In this document: positions 34,091 to 46,528 of the stretch, in pieces
Numbering within the stretch: position 1 is the stretch's first letter
Layout: every line of letters starts with the position of its first letter
Assembly: GCA_028554755.1 (NCBI GenBank)
Contig: JAPTOF010000010.1
Location: forward strand, 4,624,001-4,688,000
Length of the DNA: 64,000 bases
Direction of reading: 5' to 3'
Source: Cordia subcordata
Taxonomy: Eukaryota; Streptophyta; Magnoliopsida; Boraginales; Cordiaceae
The notes under the pieces: model-generated
Database searches by the model: none
What the model was told of the DNA's origin: nothing
The model's input: only the letters and a program-made list of their open reading frames with translations
Made by a program: the position numbers and the translations under genes

Positions 34091-36289
34091 TATTTGGCCT
34101 TTAGTGTATTTCTTTCTTCTAAATAACTCTCAATGAATGCTGTCTTTTAGAATAAAAATTTTATTATAAGATCCTATATGTTTAGCCTTTAAATATTATT
34201 ATATGTATATGTGTGTATATATATATATGTATGTATGTATATGTATTAATTTTTAATCTTATATGTATTAATTTTCAATCTATCTTTTTGTAGGCATATT
34301 TTATTTTATTTTTTGTAATCCACAAAAATTTAAATAAGTAGACAAATATGATATAAAAATGGTAATGATGATGAGAGAATGACCAAGCACATTGATAGTG
34401 TCCTTTAAAAAATTATTTTTTTATACTATAATATATCAAATTTAAATTAACGTATGTCAAATTAATACAGGCGGTATACGTATAGCCTCTTGTGCAACAT
34501 GCTTGGGATTGTAAAAAAGGATGCATCGAACAATTAATAATGTGTAAAAAAATAAAGTTATTACATTAATTACATGGAGAATTAATAGATGAGCAAAAAA
34601 AACCAAAAACCAATTTAAATTGCTGACATAGTAAAGTGCAATAAGAGTGTGCATATGACAAATGGCAACAATTAATTAGCAACAAAATGGGAGAGAAGGC
34701 ATGTGGTGCACCAGATTTTGTTTTAGTATATTTGTAATAGATATGTGGATGATGGTATAACCGCATAAGGGTCTTTTAATGATTATTTTTTCTATGAATA
34801 AAGTTTCGGGGAAGAAGCTCCTTCAATTTGACCAAAAGAAAAAAAAAGGAAAAATTGATGAGAATTGCAGGTTCTAAGGGAAAGCCAACACCATACCATT
34901 CCAGTCCCTAACAATATCCCATAACAGATGATCAACCAAACAAGATTGGGTTTAGGAGGGTTTTCTAATCTAATATTTTACACCCAAAAGAGACACACAA
35001 CAAGTATAGCCTTTCCATATATTCTAAATAGTTTATGGAATTGATTCTAGTATGTACATCGTTCAAAGCCTTTTCAAGACTAAAAATTCTTTAAAAATGA
35101 TTGATTAGTGACGAATCCTACCCACCATCTATTACAAATTTGGCGATAGTTTGTTTCAAATAGGCGGCAGATAAATGATGTCATCATTTCTCTTTCGAAA
35201 CACAATTAGCAGCAGTTTTACAACCGTTGCCTACGTATGTTTGTGGCAATTCATAACTATTGCCTATTAAGTGAAATTAGTTCGAATTACCATTTAGAGA
35301 CAGTTAAAAACAACGGCCTATTAGATAGCCAAATTAATCTTAATTAGCATTTAGACGATCAAAAACTATTGCCTATGTGTGTGTGTATATATATATCTAC
35401 AAATCCATTTTTTTGAAATCCTCCCTATTGGCTTAGACGTACGAGCTAAAAATCACCTGTACAAACTAATAATGATGTGACAATTGGATTATGAAATCTT
35501 AAACTAAATATTTAGCACTGGAAATAACATGTCCCTTAATTGAGTAGGACTTTACTAGATAGCACAAAAAAAATTTCCCCTCACCCAACAACACAGTAGA
35601 ATCAAAGAAGATCACAGCTTATTAAGTGTAGAAGATAGATTAAGCGGCTAAAGGATTAATTCAAATAACAGAGCTGGGGAAAGATAAGTTTATGCAGATA
35701 TATGTTGCAGACATGCTACACAAAACATATGAAACTATATAATATCTTCCACAGCTAACAAAATAATCCTGTCATAGAAATGCCCAACAAGAGTTTGAGA
35801 TTGAAGAGAAAAATTTCTAGTGCCTCAAAATCCACAAACAAAATAGTATCACTCCCTAAGCCTAAAATCCGAGGTCGCAACTAGATTTAAAAGAATCGTA
35901 ACTGTCACGATCTTCAAATCTACTAGCCAAAAATTAACCATAGCATTGTGTATTCCGAGCCACGCTCATATTAAGAAGCAAGAACTTCAACCCCTCCAGT
36001 TAAAAAAAAAAAAAAAAAGGAAAGGGTTTTCAACTAGATTTTAACATAGTAAGTGAAAAAAAAAAAGTACTTAAAAGCCTAACAACAAGGTGGAATCTTG
36101 TCCAATATATTTCTAGTTTCTGCTTGTGGATAAGCACCTGCTTATAAGCTGGAAAACCCCATTAAAGAGAACCAGATACTGCATTTATATAAGTCATGAT
36201 TTAAACTATATCAAACCAAAAAAAAAAAAAAAAAAAGAGCAAAGAAAAGAAAAAGTAAAAGTGTCCAAGAAGAGTAAAGTTCTTAAGTT
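34091..36289. other. Intergenic DNA, no gene seen
   Basis: About 2.2 kb with an impure (TATG/TA) microsatellite at about 34205-34250. No coding exon was recognised. The part from about 35580 to 36289 may be residual intron 1 of the ROP-derived segment described next, but it shows no further ROP exon. Confidence 0.5.
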
Positions 36290-36379
36290 AGGGAACTTGT
36301 TACTAGTGTAGCAAATGAGCGTGCAAGTCTTGCCAACAGCAGCATCACCAACAGTAACACATTTGATCTATGTTACCAT
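36290..36379 (-). pseudogene. ROP (plant Rho) GTPase first-exon fragment
   Basis: Read on the minus strand from ATG at 36379: M-V-T-stop, then [15 protein letters not shown] followed by [14 protein letters not shown] GTPases begin with a few residues, then [16 protein letters not shown] (the P-loop), then (M/L)LI(C/S)YTSN. The CYTSNKFP form is typical of type II ROPs (ROP9-11-like). The copy has an in-frame TAG, lost Phe and a GDAAVGKT P-loop (Ala for Gly). The match stops at the usual exon 1/intron 1 boundary, where a normal GT donor is absent. No other ROP exon was found within the neighbouring 1 kb. It is a broken exon, probably from duplication or capture of genomic DNA rather than retroposition. 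Confidence 0.75.
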
Positions 36380-36771
36380 GTAGGTCTTCCTACAGTATTT
36401 TCAGTTATACATGTGAAAATTTTTTCAACACGATAGATGAACCAATGCTTCAGTATCTTGCCAAATGAGTAATGACAACGGAGTCAAAAGGCAAATTGGC
36501 TTGTGGAAATAGCTCAGCCAAGCCAAATGGGTACAAATTTGGCGTATATGTTAGAGAACGTTATTTATGAAATACAATAAAGAAAATAGGAGTACAATAT
36601 GTGACTGATGGTAATAATTTGCATATTGAACGTCAAATTCTATTAACTTTTTAATATATAAAAGAGCGACAGGACAAAAAGTTAATACATAGCAATATTG
36701 TAATAGCATCGAATCATGAAATAAAATAAAACCATCTTACCAATTCCACTTTAGTCATGTTCGAAGGCCAT

Positions 36772-37983
36772 CTATGATGATCCCTTCTCCTCTGATTTCT
36801 GGTCGCCATTCCACTCGTATAGAATCGGGGAAACAAGGCTTTCCACATATGTACGTGCAATTAAAACCTCAGATCGACTATTTCTCACATGAATATTCCT
36901 GCCTCTTTGTTTTTTAACATCGTACGCAACAATTTCTCTCCATGTTGGCAAAAGCAAAGCTTCACCACCTCTAGTGAAAAATAGCGGCCCCCAAAACAGA
37001 AACCCAACATCCATTTTTAAGTTAAACATAGGAGTCCAAGACTCTCTTTTACCATACTGCTTCATAACCAACACCTCAAAATCCCGTCCTAATATATTCG
37101 TTGGTCGGATCAGGCAAAGGCATTCATCTAAAACACCTAAAGCGCACCTCTTGCCAAGTTTACTGATCTCAGGCATTGGCAACATCTCGACTTTATTAGA
37201 CGATGAAGCAAAACAAGCAATTTTTTCAGGAAGATGATAAGGATAAAAAGCTCTATACCCAGGTGCAACTAACCAATGGAGCCGTTCATTCACCACAGGG
37301 CCTCCGCGAAGAAACCAATAACAGCCTTGGCGACTAAACCAAGGATCAGAATAAGGGGAATAAGGGGTTTTCATGGATTGCCACTTTTTGGTTTTTAGGG
37401 AAGCAAAACTAATAAACTCCTTATTGTCAATTAAGACTATTGCTTTGTAATCATCAATGGAGGAGTCATAAAATAATCCAGAAGCCACAACTTCACGCTT
37501 AGGATTGGCCAGTGCTCGTAATTCAAGCACTTTCCGGCAACATCTCGTCGATGGATTCCACAAGAAAATGTGCTCATCCAGGCTGATAAGCACCAAACCT
37601 TTGCAGGAACCCAGTAATCTAGTTCTATCACGATCATTATTGAATGTTGAGCCACCAGAATTACGCTTGTTTATGGTGTGATAGCATGTAGTTCGATCTG
37701 GATAAAGCTTTTTGACCGAAAGTACTGCTTCATCAGTTATTGAGTGATACTCCATGTCTGGGATTTCGGAGTGTGAAATCACTATTGCTAGCCTTTGATC
37801 TTCATCTTGTGTCACGAGCTTAAAGTTGGGATCAGATACTATGGAATGCCATTGCTTGGAGACGCACTTGAAACGTAAAAGAGTTTTTACTGGTAGCCTT
37901 GAGAGTATCTCACGCAGAATATCCTCAGGAAAATTGCCGGATCGTCGTCGTCGTGATGCCGCCATTGTTATTTGGGAAGCCAT
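36772..37983 (-). CDS. F-box protein with F-box-associated interaction domain (copy 3)
   Basis: 403 aa, single exon, intact. The F-box is at about residues 17-54 (NFPEDILREILSRLPVKTLL, then RFKCVSKQWHSIVSDPNF). The FBA-type region follows: LLGSCKGLVLISLDEHIFLW, NPSTRCCRKVLE, ERLHWLV, KIACFASSSNKVEMLPMPE, RESWTPMF, GGEALLLPTW and YVESLVSPILYEWN. A second in-frame Met at residue 7 (MAASRRRR) aligns with the start of copy 2 and is an equally good start. Compared with copy 2 it has small insertions around residues 230-250. It is presumably an SCF substrate receptor; substrate unknown. It is the most distal member of the minus-strand cluster, with the ROP fragment just beyond its 3' end. Confidence 0.92.
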   Translation of the reverse strand: MASQITMAASRRRRSGNFPEDILREILSRLPVKTLLRFKCVSKQWHSIVSDPNFKLVTQDEDQRLAIVISHSEIPDMEYHSITDEAVLSVKKLYPDRTTCYHTINKRNSGGSTFNNDRDRTRLLGSCKGLVLISLDEHIFLWNPSTRCCRKVLELRALANPKREVVASGLFYDSSIDDYKAIVLIDNKEFISFASLKTKKWQSMKTPYSPYSDPWFSRQGCYWFLRGGPVVNERLHWLVAPGYRAFYPYHLPEKIACFASSSNKVEMLPMPEISKLGKRCALGVLDECLCLIRPTNILGRDFEVLVMKQYGKRESWTPMFNLKMDVGFLFWGPLFFTRGGEALLLPTWREIVAYDVKKQRGRNIHVRNSRSEVLIARTYVESLVSPILYEWNGDQKSEEKGSS

Positions 37984-39439
37984 GGATTGATCTGGAGGGC
38001 TTTTTCTTTTTTGGCTGCTAGAGCTAGGGCATGTGGCTAGGGTTTTGGCTGCTAGAGGAGCATTTATAACTTCTTTTTTTTTTTTCTTCTAGACTTAGTT
38101 ATAAATAAGTTCAATTGTTTTGAGCTCTATGAACTCTATGAGAGAACAATTCCTTTTGTATACGTTTCCAAAAATAATAATTTGAAGGAAACCTTTCTTT
38201 ATATAGGCAAATTAGTACACCAAAATGAAGTTATCTATAGATATCATAAAAAAAATACTAATTTTGTCTTATTAATTTGTACTACGTGTTATCAAGTCAT
38301 TTTTTTCTCTTCTAAAAATTTTTTTAGTGCATCTCCTGTTATTCATACAAAAGGATTTCCGTATTCAAACTTATAGCGAATCATGTATAGAATTTACCAA
38401 TGCATGATTTGATTTAAAAATTTTCCATATATATTATAAACCAATTCCGAAATAAAATAACTTACCACAATCAATGTAAAATAAAATTACGACTGTATAT
38501 TACTTTTATTTGTTAGAGATAATACTTCAAGTAATATTTTTGGATTATTATTCTTAAAGAGTTTAGATACAAGTAAAAAAATAAATTTTGTAAAAAAAAT
38601 TATTATAATACTAAGAAATGCTCAATTAGTATGCAAATGTCTCATAAAAACTTATTCTTATAAAAAATTATATTTATAAAATAGAATAATATAAGATTAT
38701 GTAAAAAAATTATTTATTCAGTAGGTAAAATTAAATTCTTTTTTTCTTTGTGAAATTATCTAGCTAATGAAATAAATAAATTATATATTAAAAAACTCCC
38801 TAAATAAATACTCTATGAAACGATACACAAAATTTATGAGCTTTGTTAAATTTATCTTGTAAGACCTTACCAGCAAAATAAATATATCATGCATTACTAA
38901 AATTTAGCCTCTAGAATTGTTTATTTGTTATAAAGTTCATCAAAATATCAGCTGCGCGGGAAAAAATGTAGACTAGAAACGAACCAATACAAGATTTTCA
39001 AGCGAAAGGAAAAGAGAGAAAAAATTTTAAGGGGGGTCATGACAAAAAGATTTAAAAAAATTCCACGTAAGGATATATACGTACGTATACACTCCTTTTA
39101 TGCGCCCCCCCCCCCCCAAGGGACCCCCGACCCGGGTTCCGCCCTTGTGAAAATTACATTTCCCAAAATCCAAAATTCTTTATGTTCGTGTCAAAAACTG
39201 TAAACTTTCCAAGGTATCGAAACTGTAAACTTTTCAAGTATGACCTAGCTAAATACGAGAAGAAATTTGAAGGGTCAGATGCACCCTTAAGGCTTGTCCA
39301 ACTGCTTGCAATTAAGTAGATATTCACTAAATTTAAGGCAGCCGTTGGCTCCAAATTAAGGATTGCAATAGGTAAGGTAAACACTAAACATTAGCATTTG
39401 GTTGGTATTTGAACTAATTATAAATCCATTTAGAAATCG
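37984..39439. other. 5' flank of F-box copy 3 and intergenic DNA
   Basis: About 37984-38210 is homologous to the 5' flank of copy 2. Farther out the DNA is AT-rich. 38990-39150 holds a fragment ending (reverse complement) CAAGGGCGGAACCCGGG with a run of 13 C at 39105-39117. It resembles the GGCGGA(A/G)-type ends seen at 40610 and 63438, so it is probably a transposon end. No gene was seen. Confidence 0.45.
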
Positions 39440-39660
39440 ATTGAGTAACCCATTTGGATTTTTTTTTTTCATATAAAACATTCTTTTTATTAAGAAGTAC
39501 TTTTTTATAATAAGTATTTTAAATTAATTTTCACAAAAAGTTAAAATTTTTTGAAAAGTTAAAATTCAACTTTTCTTAAGAAGTCACAGATTTTAAACTT
39601 CACAAAAAATTACTCTTACCAAGAGTGCCAATCCTAAACGAGCCCTTAACCAAGAGTGGT
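39440..39660. repeat. MITE-like block shared with 30180-30380
   Basis: Ordered shared blocks with 30180-30380: T-run, TTTTTATTAAGAAG, AAGTTAAAATTCAACTTTTC, AAGAGTGCCAATC and CCCTTAACCAAGAG. Ends of the CCCATTTGGATT / AATC..AACGAGCCC type suggest a MITE; termini not resolved. Confidence 0.5.
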
Positions 39661-41265
39661 CCTGCATATTTTGCCTCGGCCCAGGGTTCCTCATGTGCAT
39701 ATTTATCACGTTTGAAGAGGGGGGAGTTGCTGGCTCACTCCCATATAATGAATAAACTCACTGATGATTTTAGTACATAAGTCCCACACAAGAATATTTG
39801 AAATTCTCTGTACTACATTAAATTCTAATATGATATTGTAAAATCAGCTATAATGTCTTATGTTCTGCATTTTGATTTCTTGATGCTATGCCTTAGTTTC
39901 AATAAGTTGTTTCTGTTGCAGCTCTACTTGATTTGAAAAAGAAAAAAACTTTATTTGCTCTTTGTACGTTTTCAATTCTTGCCAATTTCATGTTAATTGT
40001 ATTGATCAGAAATACGCTGTCTGTGCATGTAAACTTATGGATAAAATTATATTAATGGTTCTTTATTTTTGTCATATGTAACAACCTTTAAATCTTTTCT
40101 TTCATAATTGTCATTTTAACATAGTAAGTTTGTCACAATTTAGTTCAAGCGCGGAGCAGAAAAATAAAAAATTGAAATGCTCTAAACCAAACTTACTATG
40201 TTTCAACTACTGTAGCATTTTTCCTTTTCTTTTTGTTTTTTTATGAAAAGACTTTAGTTACCATGTTGGATCTTCTCCAAAAGGCTATTATTTAGGCTTA
40301 AGAGGGTGTCTAAAAACTAAACAGTAAAAAAGGTTTTCAGGGCTCCTACAGTTAGCCGAACAAAGGAATCCAATTTTGAATACCTGCCAAGGGCTACCCA
40401 TGATAAATATTGTAACATGGTGTGGCCTCCTATTATACGTATTATCTGTCCTATAATAACTTAAAGTATGCATTGAAATATATATGCGATGGACCGTATC
40501 TCGCTGCCTAGTTGCGGCTATACAAGAGTTGAAAGAGACGCATGCAAATGCAAAATGGCATGAAATTTTTGGGCAATTTCTGGTCCCGCCATCTCCATCC
40601 TATATTTAGCTTTACCCCATGGGCGGAACCAAGAATGAGCATCTTCAACTAGAAAAGATTGACTTCAGAACTTAGTATAAAAGACACCCCATATCCACAG
40701 TAGACCAACTTGGAGACACCCCAAAATCCACACTTGCATTAAATTTTAAAATTTGCTCCCCCCCCCCCCCCCGGAAGATGAATTAATAAATAGATAAGCT
40801 TTGTTCTTATCCCTTCAAGTACAAGTGGATCTTTTTTTTCTTTTTCAACCCCGTCCTTTATCCTCTATCGGGTTTGAACTCAAGTCACGGAAAATAATTT
40901 CAACTAGTTTAACTACTCCTTCAATTTTGTAAAAGTACAGTTGTTGATCAACCAAAAGAATTAATAGCAAAGGTTTTCCTTTGATTCCCGAAAAGAATTC
41001 AAAGTTCTCATTTGTTCTCTTAAGTTTCAAATCAAAATTTTTCTTTGTAAGTTTGTAATATATTCTACCATGATGTTACAGAATGCTTCTTTTCTTGAGG
41101 AGACATAATCACCACATATATTTGTGAAAACCACCTCTGCACAAATACATGCCTCTTCCAATTATATTGCATGCTTATTCAAAATAAATCTTTATAATTA
41201 CCACAGATATCTGTAAGTTTCTAAAGTTATTACATCAGGCATACTGCCTATGCTTGTGTGGAAAA
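39661..41265. other. Intergenic DNA, no gene seen
   Basis: Includes a GGGCGGAACCAAGAATGAG transposon-end-like motif at 40621 and a run of 15 C at 40758-40772. No coding exon or RNA gene was recognised. Confidence 0.5.
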
Positions 41266-41885
41266 TCCGTGTGGTCCTAAACTGGCTTATCTTTATCAAC
41301 TGATGCCTACTGATGCAGCATTCATCTCACTATATATCGTTACCAATGGTAACTGATTAATGTCAAATTACAGTTAAAATCGATTAATACGTCTTATCTC
41401 TATGCATTCATTGATTGAATTAATTAAGATTCTCAAAAATAGTTAATGATTTATCACAAAAATACACGGTTTGCTTTGTGAACTTTGAAAATCCTTCCAT
41501 GAGCCCGAGATGTGAACCGGGTTGTCTAAAGATATTTTGCCTTAATTATATATATATGGGGACACAACAGCTGGCATTTTTCCTTAAATATCTTGATTTG
41601 AGTCCGATGTATAATAATAATGAACATAAAGCTTTGCATTATTGGCTAAATTCAAGAATTTTTCAAAGTTCACAAAGCAAACCATGTATTTTTGTGATAA
41701 ATCATCAATTTTTTTTGAGAATCTTAATTAATTAATTCAATAAATACATAGAGATAAGACGGATTAATCGATTTTAACTGTAATTTGACATTAATCAGTT
41801 AGCATTGATAACGATAAATAGTGAGATGAATGTTGCACCAGTAGGCATCAGTTGATAAAGATAAGCCAGTTTAGGACCACACGGA
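41266..41885. repeat. 620-bp near-perfect inverted repeat (foldback element)
   Basis: The left arm (41266 to about 41490, starting TCCGTGTGGTCCTAAACTGG) pairs with the right arm (about 41660 to 41885, ending CCAGTTTAGGACCACACGGA). I can follow the match base by base over about 225 bp with only scattered substitutions and few small gaps. The loop is about 170 bp. RNA from this locus would fold into a long hairpin and could feed siRNA or young-miRNA production. It could be a foldback/MITE or a local inverted duplication; no target duplication was seen. Confidence 0.9.
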
Positions 41886-42109
41886 GTCCCCCCGCCCTCC
41901 TAGCAAAGAAAATTACGGGAATAATGAAAAACAGGTGTTGCTTCAATCAATTGTAATAGGTCTAGCTTCAATGAGTGGATATAAAAAAGCTTCCTTGTAA
42001 GTCGCGAGATTTCAACTACTGAATTGTAAAGTTATCTATAAAAATGCTGTTAAATAAACTAAAGTTCATTAATTGTTTGACTTTGTATTTTAGGAGTTGA
42101 ACTTTAAAT

Positions 42110-42880
42110 TGCTTTGAGGATAATATTAGACGTTAAAAAATATAGAGTAATTTTTTTGAGAAAAAATAGATAAAGATAATTTCTGATATAAAATAAAAAT
42201 AGCTTCTCAAAAGTCTTTCTTAAAAAGCTCCAATTTGAAATTTTTTATTTTTCAACATTTTTAGCTTGGGCTTTTATGTAAAAGTTCTTTTAAAAGTCAG
42301 TCAAATAAATTAGTTTTAACTTTTAAACTTAAAAAGAGTACTTTTTTTTTTTTTGTGGATACAAAAAGTACTTTTGAGAATTTAAAAGTTGAACAAACTT
42401 TTAGATTCTCAAAAGTATTTTTCTAAGTTTGAAAACTAAAATTAACTTGTTTTGTGCATTTTAAAATAGATAAAAGCTGGAGCTAAAGAAATTAAAGCTG
42501 AAAACTAGAAGTTCTTTTATCTTTTTTCTTTTTTTTCAAACCCTTCACTCCTATGAGATTCGAATCCAGCACCTCACTCCTAGAGAAATAGTCTCAACCA
42601 CTTAAACTATCTTCTAATCCAAAAAAAAAAGAAGTAGAAGTTCCAAATTGGAGCTTTTCAAAAAAAAAATGTTTGTCAGAAAATTTTTTTTTGTTTATTT
42701 TTTCCTCAAAAATACTACTCCATATTTTTTAAAATCAAATACTATTCTCAAAACAAGTAAAAAGCTTAACTTATAAAACATAAAGTCAAACAATCAACAG
42801 CTTTTATTTGAGACCACTTTTATCTAAAACTCTACAATTCAATACCAAAAACTCACAGTTAAAGTTGAATTGAAAGTATC
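42110..42880. repeat. Two juxtaposed AGCTTTT-rich MITE-like copies
   Basis: About 42115-42345 resembles the reverse complement of 29361-29754, and about 42370-42880 resembles it in direct orientation (for example CAAATTGGAGCTTTTCA, AAAAATACTACTCCATATTT and AACAATCAACAGCTTTTATT). The second copy is split by the SINE at 42515-42634. The head-to-head arrangement suggests nested or adjacent insertion of one family. Confidence 0.6.
42515..42634 (-). mobile_element. Short tRNA-derived SINE with 9-bp target duplication
   Basis: On the minus strand the insert reads GGATTAGAAGATAGTTTAAG, then TGGTTGAGA (A-box-like), then GGATTCGAATC (B box), then a purine-rich A tail. TAGAAGTTC flanks it at 42506-42514 and 42635-42643. 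The head matches the longer SINE at 7752-7990. It interrupts a MITE, so it is younger than that MITE. Confidence 0.75.
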
Positions 42881-45800
42881 TTTCATGTGTATCACAATTG
42901 GAAAAGAAAAAACAACAAACTGTTCAATATTACAAATTTACTGCCAATTATGTTCCTTATATTTTTTTTCCTTCTTTAATTAATTTGATTTGCTGGGAAA
43001 CTTTAAGCAGGAAAAATGAAAAGTTTAAAAAGATGGGATGAACAATTTGTTGATAAGCAAATGACTGAAAAAAAAAGAATCTTGACGACGTGCAATAAAG
43101 GACTTTATATAGAGAATCTTTACGCATGTCTTAAATTTGCTGGTCCAATATTACCTTTTAACTTGACCTTTAAGCGCTTTGTCCCCATTTTCACCACTGA
43201 TGAACCAAATTAATTCTTTCCACACAAGTTTTTATCAACCTTTTTGTTGTGTGGTTTTGAAGATTTTTAGTCACAGAGGTCACACAAAGTTAGATAGGGG
43301 GGGACTAATTTCATACCCTACAAAAAAGAAAACGCGCAATGAAGTCAAGGCTTCCAAGTCTTTGATAGTTGCCCCGACCCTTTTCTCTTTCTCTTTTTTG
43401 TCACGTCGGGACTTCTTGTCCAACATCAGTTCTATTATATGGCTAATAGTTGAATCTAAATCTTTTCACGCGGTGGTATCAAAACAAGAGATTGTGACAA
43501 CCTTTGATACAAATACCACATAACACGTCATTCTACATCTCTTTTGAAAGAATTTTGTGTTTATTTTATAATTATTTGGGTTTACTATTATTAACAACAC
43601 AAGTTTCATTAGCATCTCAGTCTCTCCTCGGGATGCCTGGCCCCACGTCTTTTGTGTAAGGGTTTTGTATTTATTTTATAATAACTTGAGCGTACTACTA
43701 CTTATAATTCAAATTAAACCGCTTACATCAAGTAACAAACTCAAGCCAAAAAAAGCTACTTTCAATAAGAAAAATAACCTAGATTTAAATCTTACAAGAA
43801 GTGGGGGTATAAGTTATGAATGGGGGTTAAAAAAAATCAAAAAAGGAAAATAATTAAATATCTTAAACCAATCACATTAATTAAGCTCATTGTGTTGGCA
43901 AGGATACGCGTCTCTATTGTCATTCCTAATCTTCACTTGGAAGGAAGGAACAAATCGAACAAATAAGTTGGACAAAATCGGTCAACAAACATAGCCATCT
44001 CAAAGCCGTCCTTCTTAATTAAGTTAACTTTGTTTCCCCCATAAGCACTTATGGATGAAGCTAAAAAGCATCAAGTAACCACATACGTTTTCTATCAAAG
44101 ATGGTATCTTAACGGGAAACCCGTGAGGAATCCAGTTTCGTTTTCTATATTCGCTGACTTTCTCATCATGGATAAGATTGTGCCAGATCTTCTGCTACAG
44201 AGTCCTATTAATGATTGACAAAGTTTAACTTTTACACCATTTCTTACTCGTGTCCATATAATAATTGACAAATTAAATATATAAAATAGTTTTTTGGTGT
44301 TTGATTTTCACTCTTTTCGACCGTTTAATTTGGAACTGCAAGAATGGGGTAAATTAACCCCAAAAAGAAAAAGCATCTTCAACTACGCCCCTTTTTTGGT
44401 CTAATATTGGTGTCTACTTTCAGTGGATTCTTTGTAAATGTCAAATATTTTGGCATCCTTTTTGACAAACTTGCACAGTATATGCTCGTTGATCATCGAG
44501 AAGGTGACAATGTATATCATCATATAGCTTCATGCATGCTCGTCCAAAAATAGAGCTTGAAATTGAACCAGTTTGAATTGGTTTTTTCATAAATAAAAAA
44601 AAATTCAAAAATAGTACATCATATTTGTAATAAGTATTCAACTTGATTCGGAAAAAAAAAAAAAGAAACATAAAAAAAAAAGTTCAAATTCTGCACTTTC
44701 TAAGACAAGAAATTTCACCTTCTCAAATAAATATTCTTTTTTTTAAGTTATATAGAAAAAATTATTTCTCTTTTTTAGAAAAATCAATCAAAAGGAGTCC
44801 ATATTTTACTTGATAATTCGTATCTAGCTCCATTTCCGAGATGAAGTATATCTTTATACCTTTAACTATCTATTAAACGTTGTTGAAAATAGAAAAAAGT
44901 TATAAATGTCAATAATCAATTTTTAAATGATTGTATGATGAGTGTATGTAGTAGCCAAAAATAGACTGAAGCCAGCACTTGTCTCCTAAAGGTGCCACCA
45001 CAATAGTATATTGTTCGACCCACAATTATGAGAGCTATGACTTGCATAACCAACTTGATCATGAAAGGGTTGAGCCGCCTAGCCATGCATTATTACGTAT
45101 AGTCAAACTAGACAAAATTGTCAAATTAAATTTTTTTGTTTTTGTTTTTCTTTTTTGTAATTTATGTGAGACAAAATGATTATTTGTCGAATAAAAAATT
45201 TAAAGTGAAATAGGGATTAGGGGTTTGTTATGCCCGGATCTCGAAAGATAATAAATAATAATTAGTTGAACATGTGATAATCTATATATCATCAAATAAC
45301 TTTCATATATGCAAATATGAAGAGGGCATAATAGGGCAAAAACTATTAGCATCACTAATCAATTATCCATTTTTTTGTCTCTTATAGCAATTCTCAACTT
45401 TTCCATTTACAGTAAATGGAGTAGGATATAATAGCACTGCCATAGCCCATAAGCATTAGCCGCGAAGAGGGGGAACTTTTCATCTAGGGATAATTGTAAT
45501 CACGTCGAAGAAATAATAGGAGTTTTGATATCAATTCTTCACATTCTAGGATCAAAATCAAGACAGATGATTTACCCATAATGTTTTTTCATGAATTTAG
45601 ATAATGTGATACAGAAAAGGAAGATCCACACGCAGGAACCAGCATTTGTAGGTAAGGAAGTTATAAGAACATCTTTAATTAAAAAATATATAATCGGTAT
45701 GGGTAAAAGGCATATGTATCTTTTATTTTTTAACTTAGACATTTTGTATACATATTTCGTACTCTGACTTTGCGCCTAATACAAGTTTTCTGAAATGGAT

Positions 45801-46136
45801 TCAATGAATAAATTCTATAAGAATGTGAATATATAAAATAATCGAGTACATTATATGACTTTTTGATTTTCTTTTTCTTTTCTTTTTTGTTTTTCAAAAA
45901 AAAAATTGTCATGCATGTAGCTAATTTTGATAATTGACCAACTTAAAAAAGCTTTTAGCGAACAACTTGCGCCCACCGTAGTGGAATGCGGCGGATCAAA
46001 GTCGGTTGATGGGATCGCCTTCCCACCGTGTAGCAAAACCATACATACAGGATTAGGAGGCAATCATTACCAAATACCATATGCCCATTATCGATAGTGG
46101 TGGAGGACGTCTCTTCAGTACTTCTCGCCATCCAGA
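42881..46136. other. Intergenic DNA, no certain gene
   Basis: About 3.3 kb. 43547-43592 and 43658-43703 are diverged copies of a 45-bp block (TTTGTGTTTATTTTATAA type). 43425-43490 looks like an LTR-type remnant, but no LTR pair was found. 45955-46131 on the minus strand is a small open frame (58 codons) in a locally GC-richer island, with no recognised family. Nothing else coding was seen. Confidence 0.45.
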
Positions 46137-46493
46137 ATGGATTTTCAATTGGTTTAGATTGACTTTTTTTAAAATTTGTTAAAAAATATTTTTTTTAAAA
46201 AATTAAATATTTTAATTTTTGAAAAAAGTTATTTTAAAATATAATTTAAATACTTATAATTACAAAAAAGATTTGTTTTTCTAAGAAAAAGTATTTTTTT
46301 ATGAAAAAAAAAAATCAATTCAGACAAGCCTTTTGGTCACGTTTCAATTGGTTTATTTCAAAAACATTTTTTTAAATTTTTGCAAAAAGGTACTTTTTAA
46401 TAACTAAATATTCTAGTTTCTAGGGAAAAATTTTAAAATTAAGCTTCTTTTTAGAGTTCTAACTTATTTTAGAATTTAATTCAAATATTTATT

Positions 46494-46528
<35 letters not shown>

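Noticed and set aside
43425..43490. Possible LTR end and primer-binding-site-like TGGTATCA motif
   Set aside because: No second LTR, no target duplication and no retrotransposon coding sequence nearby; too weak to call.
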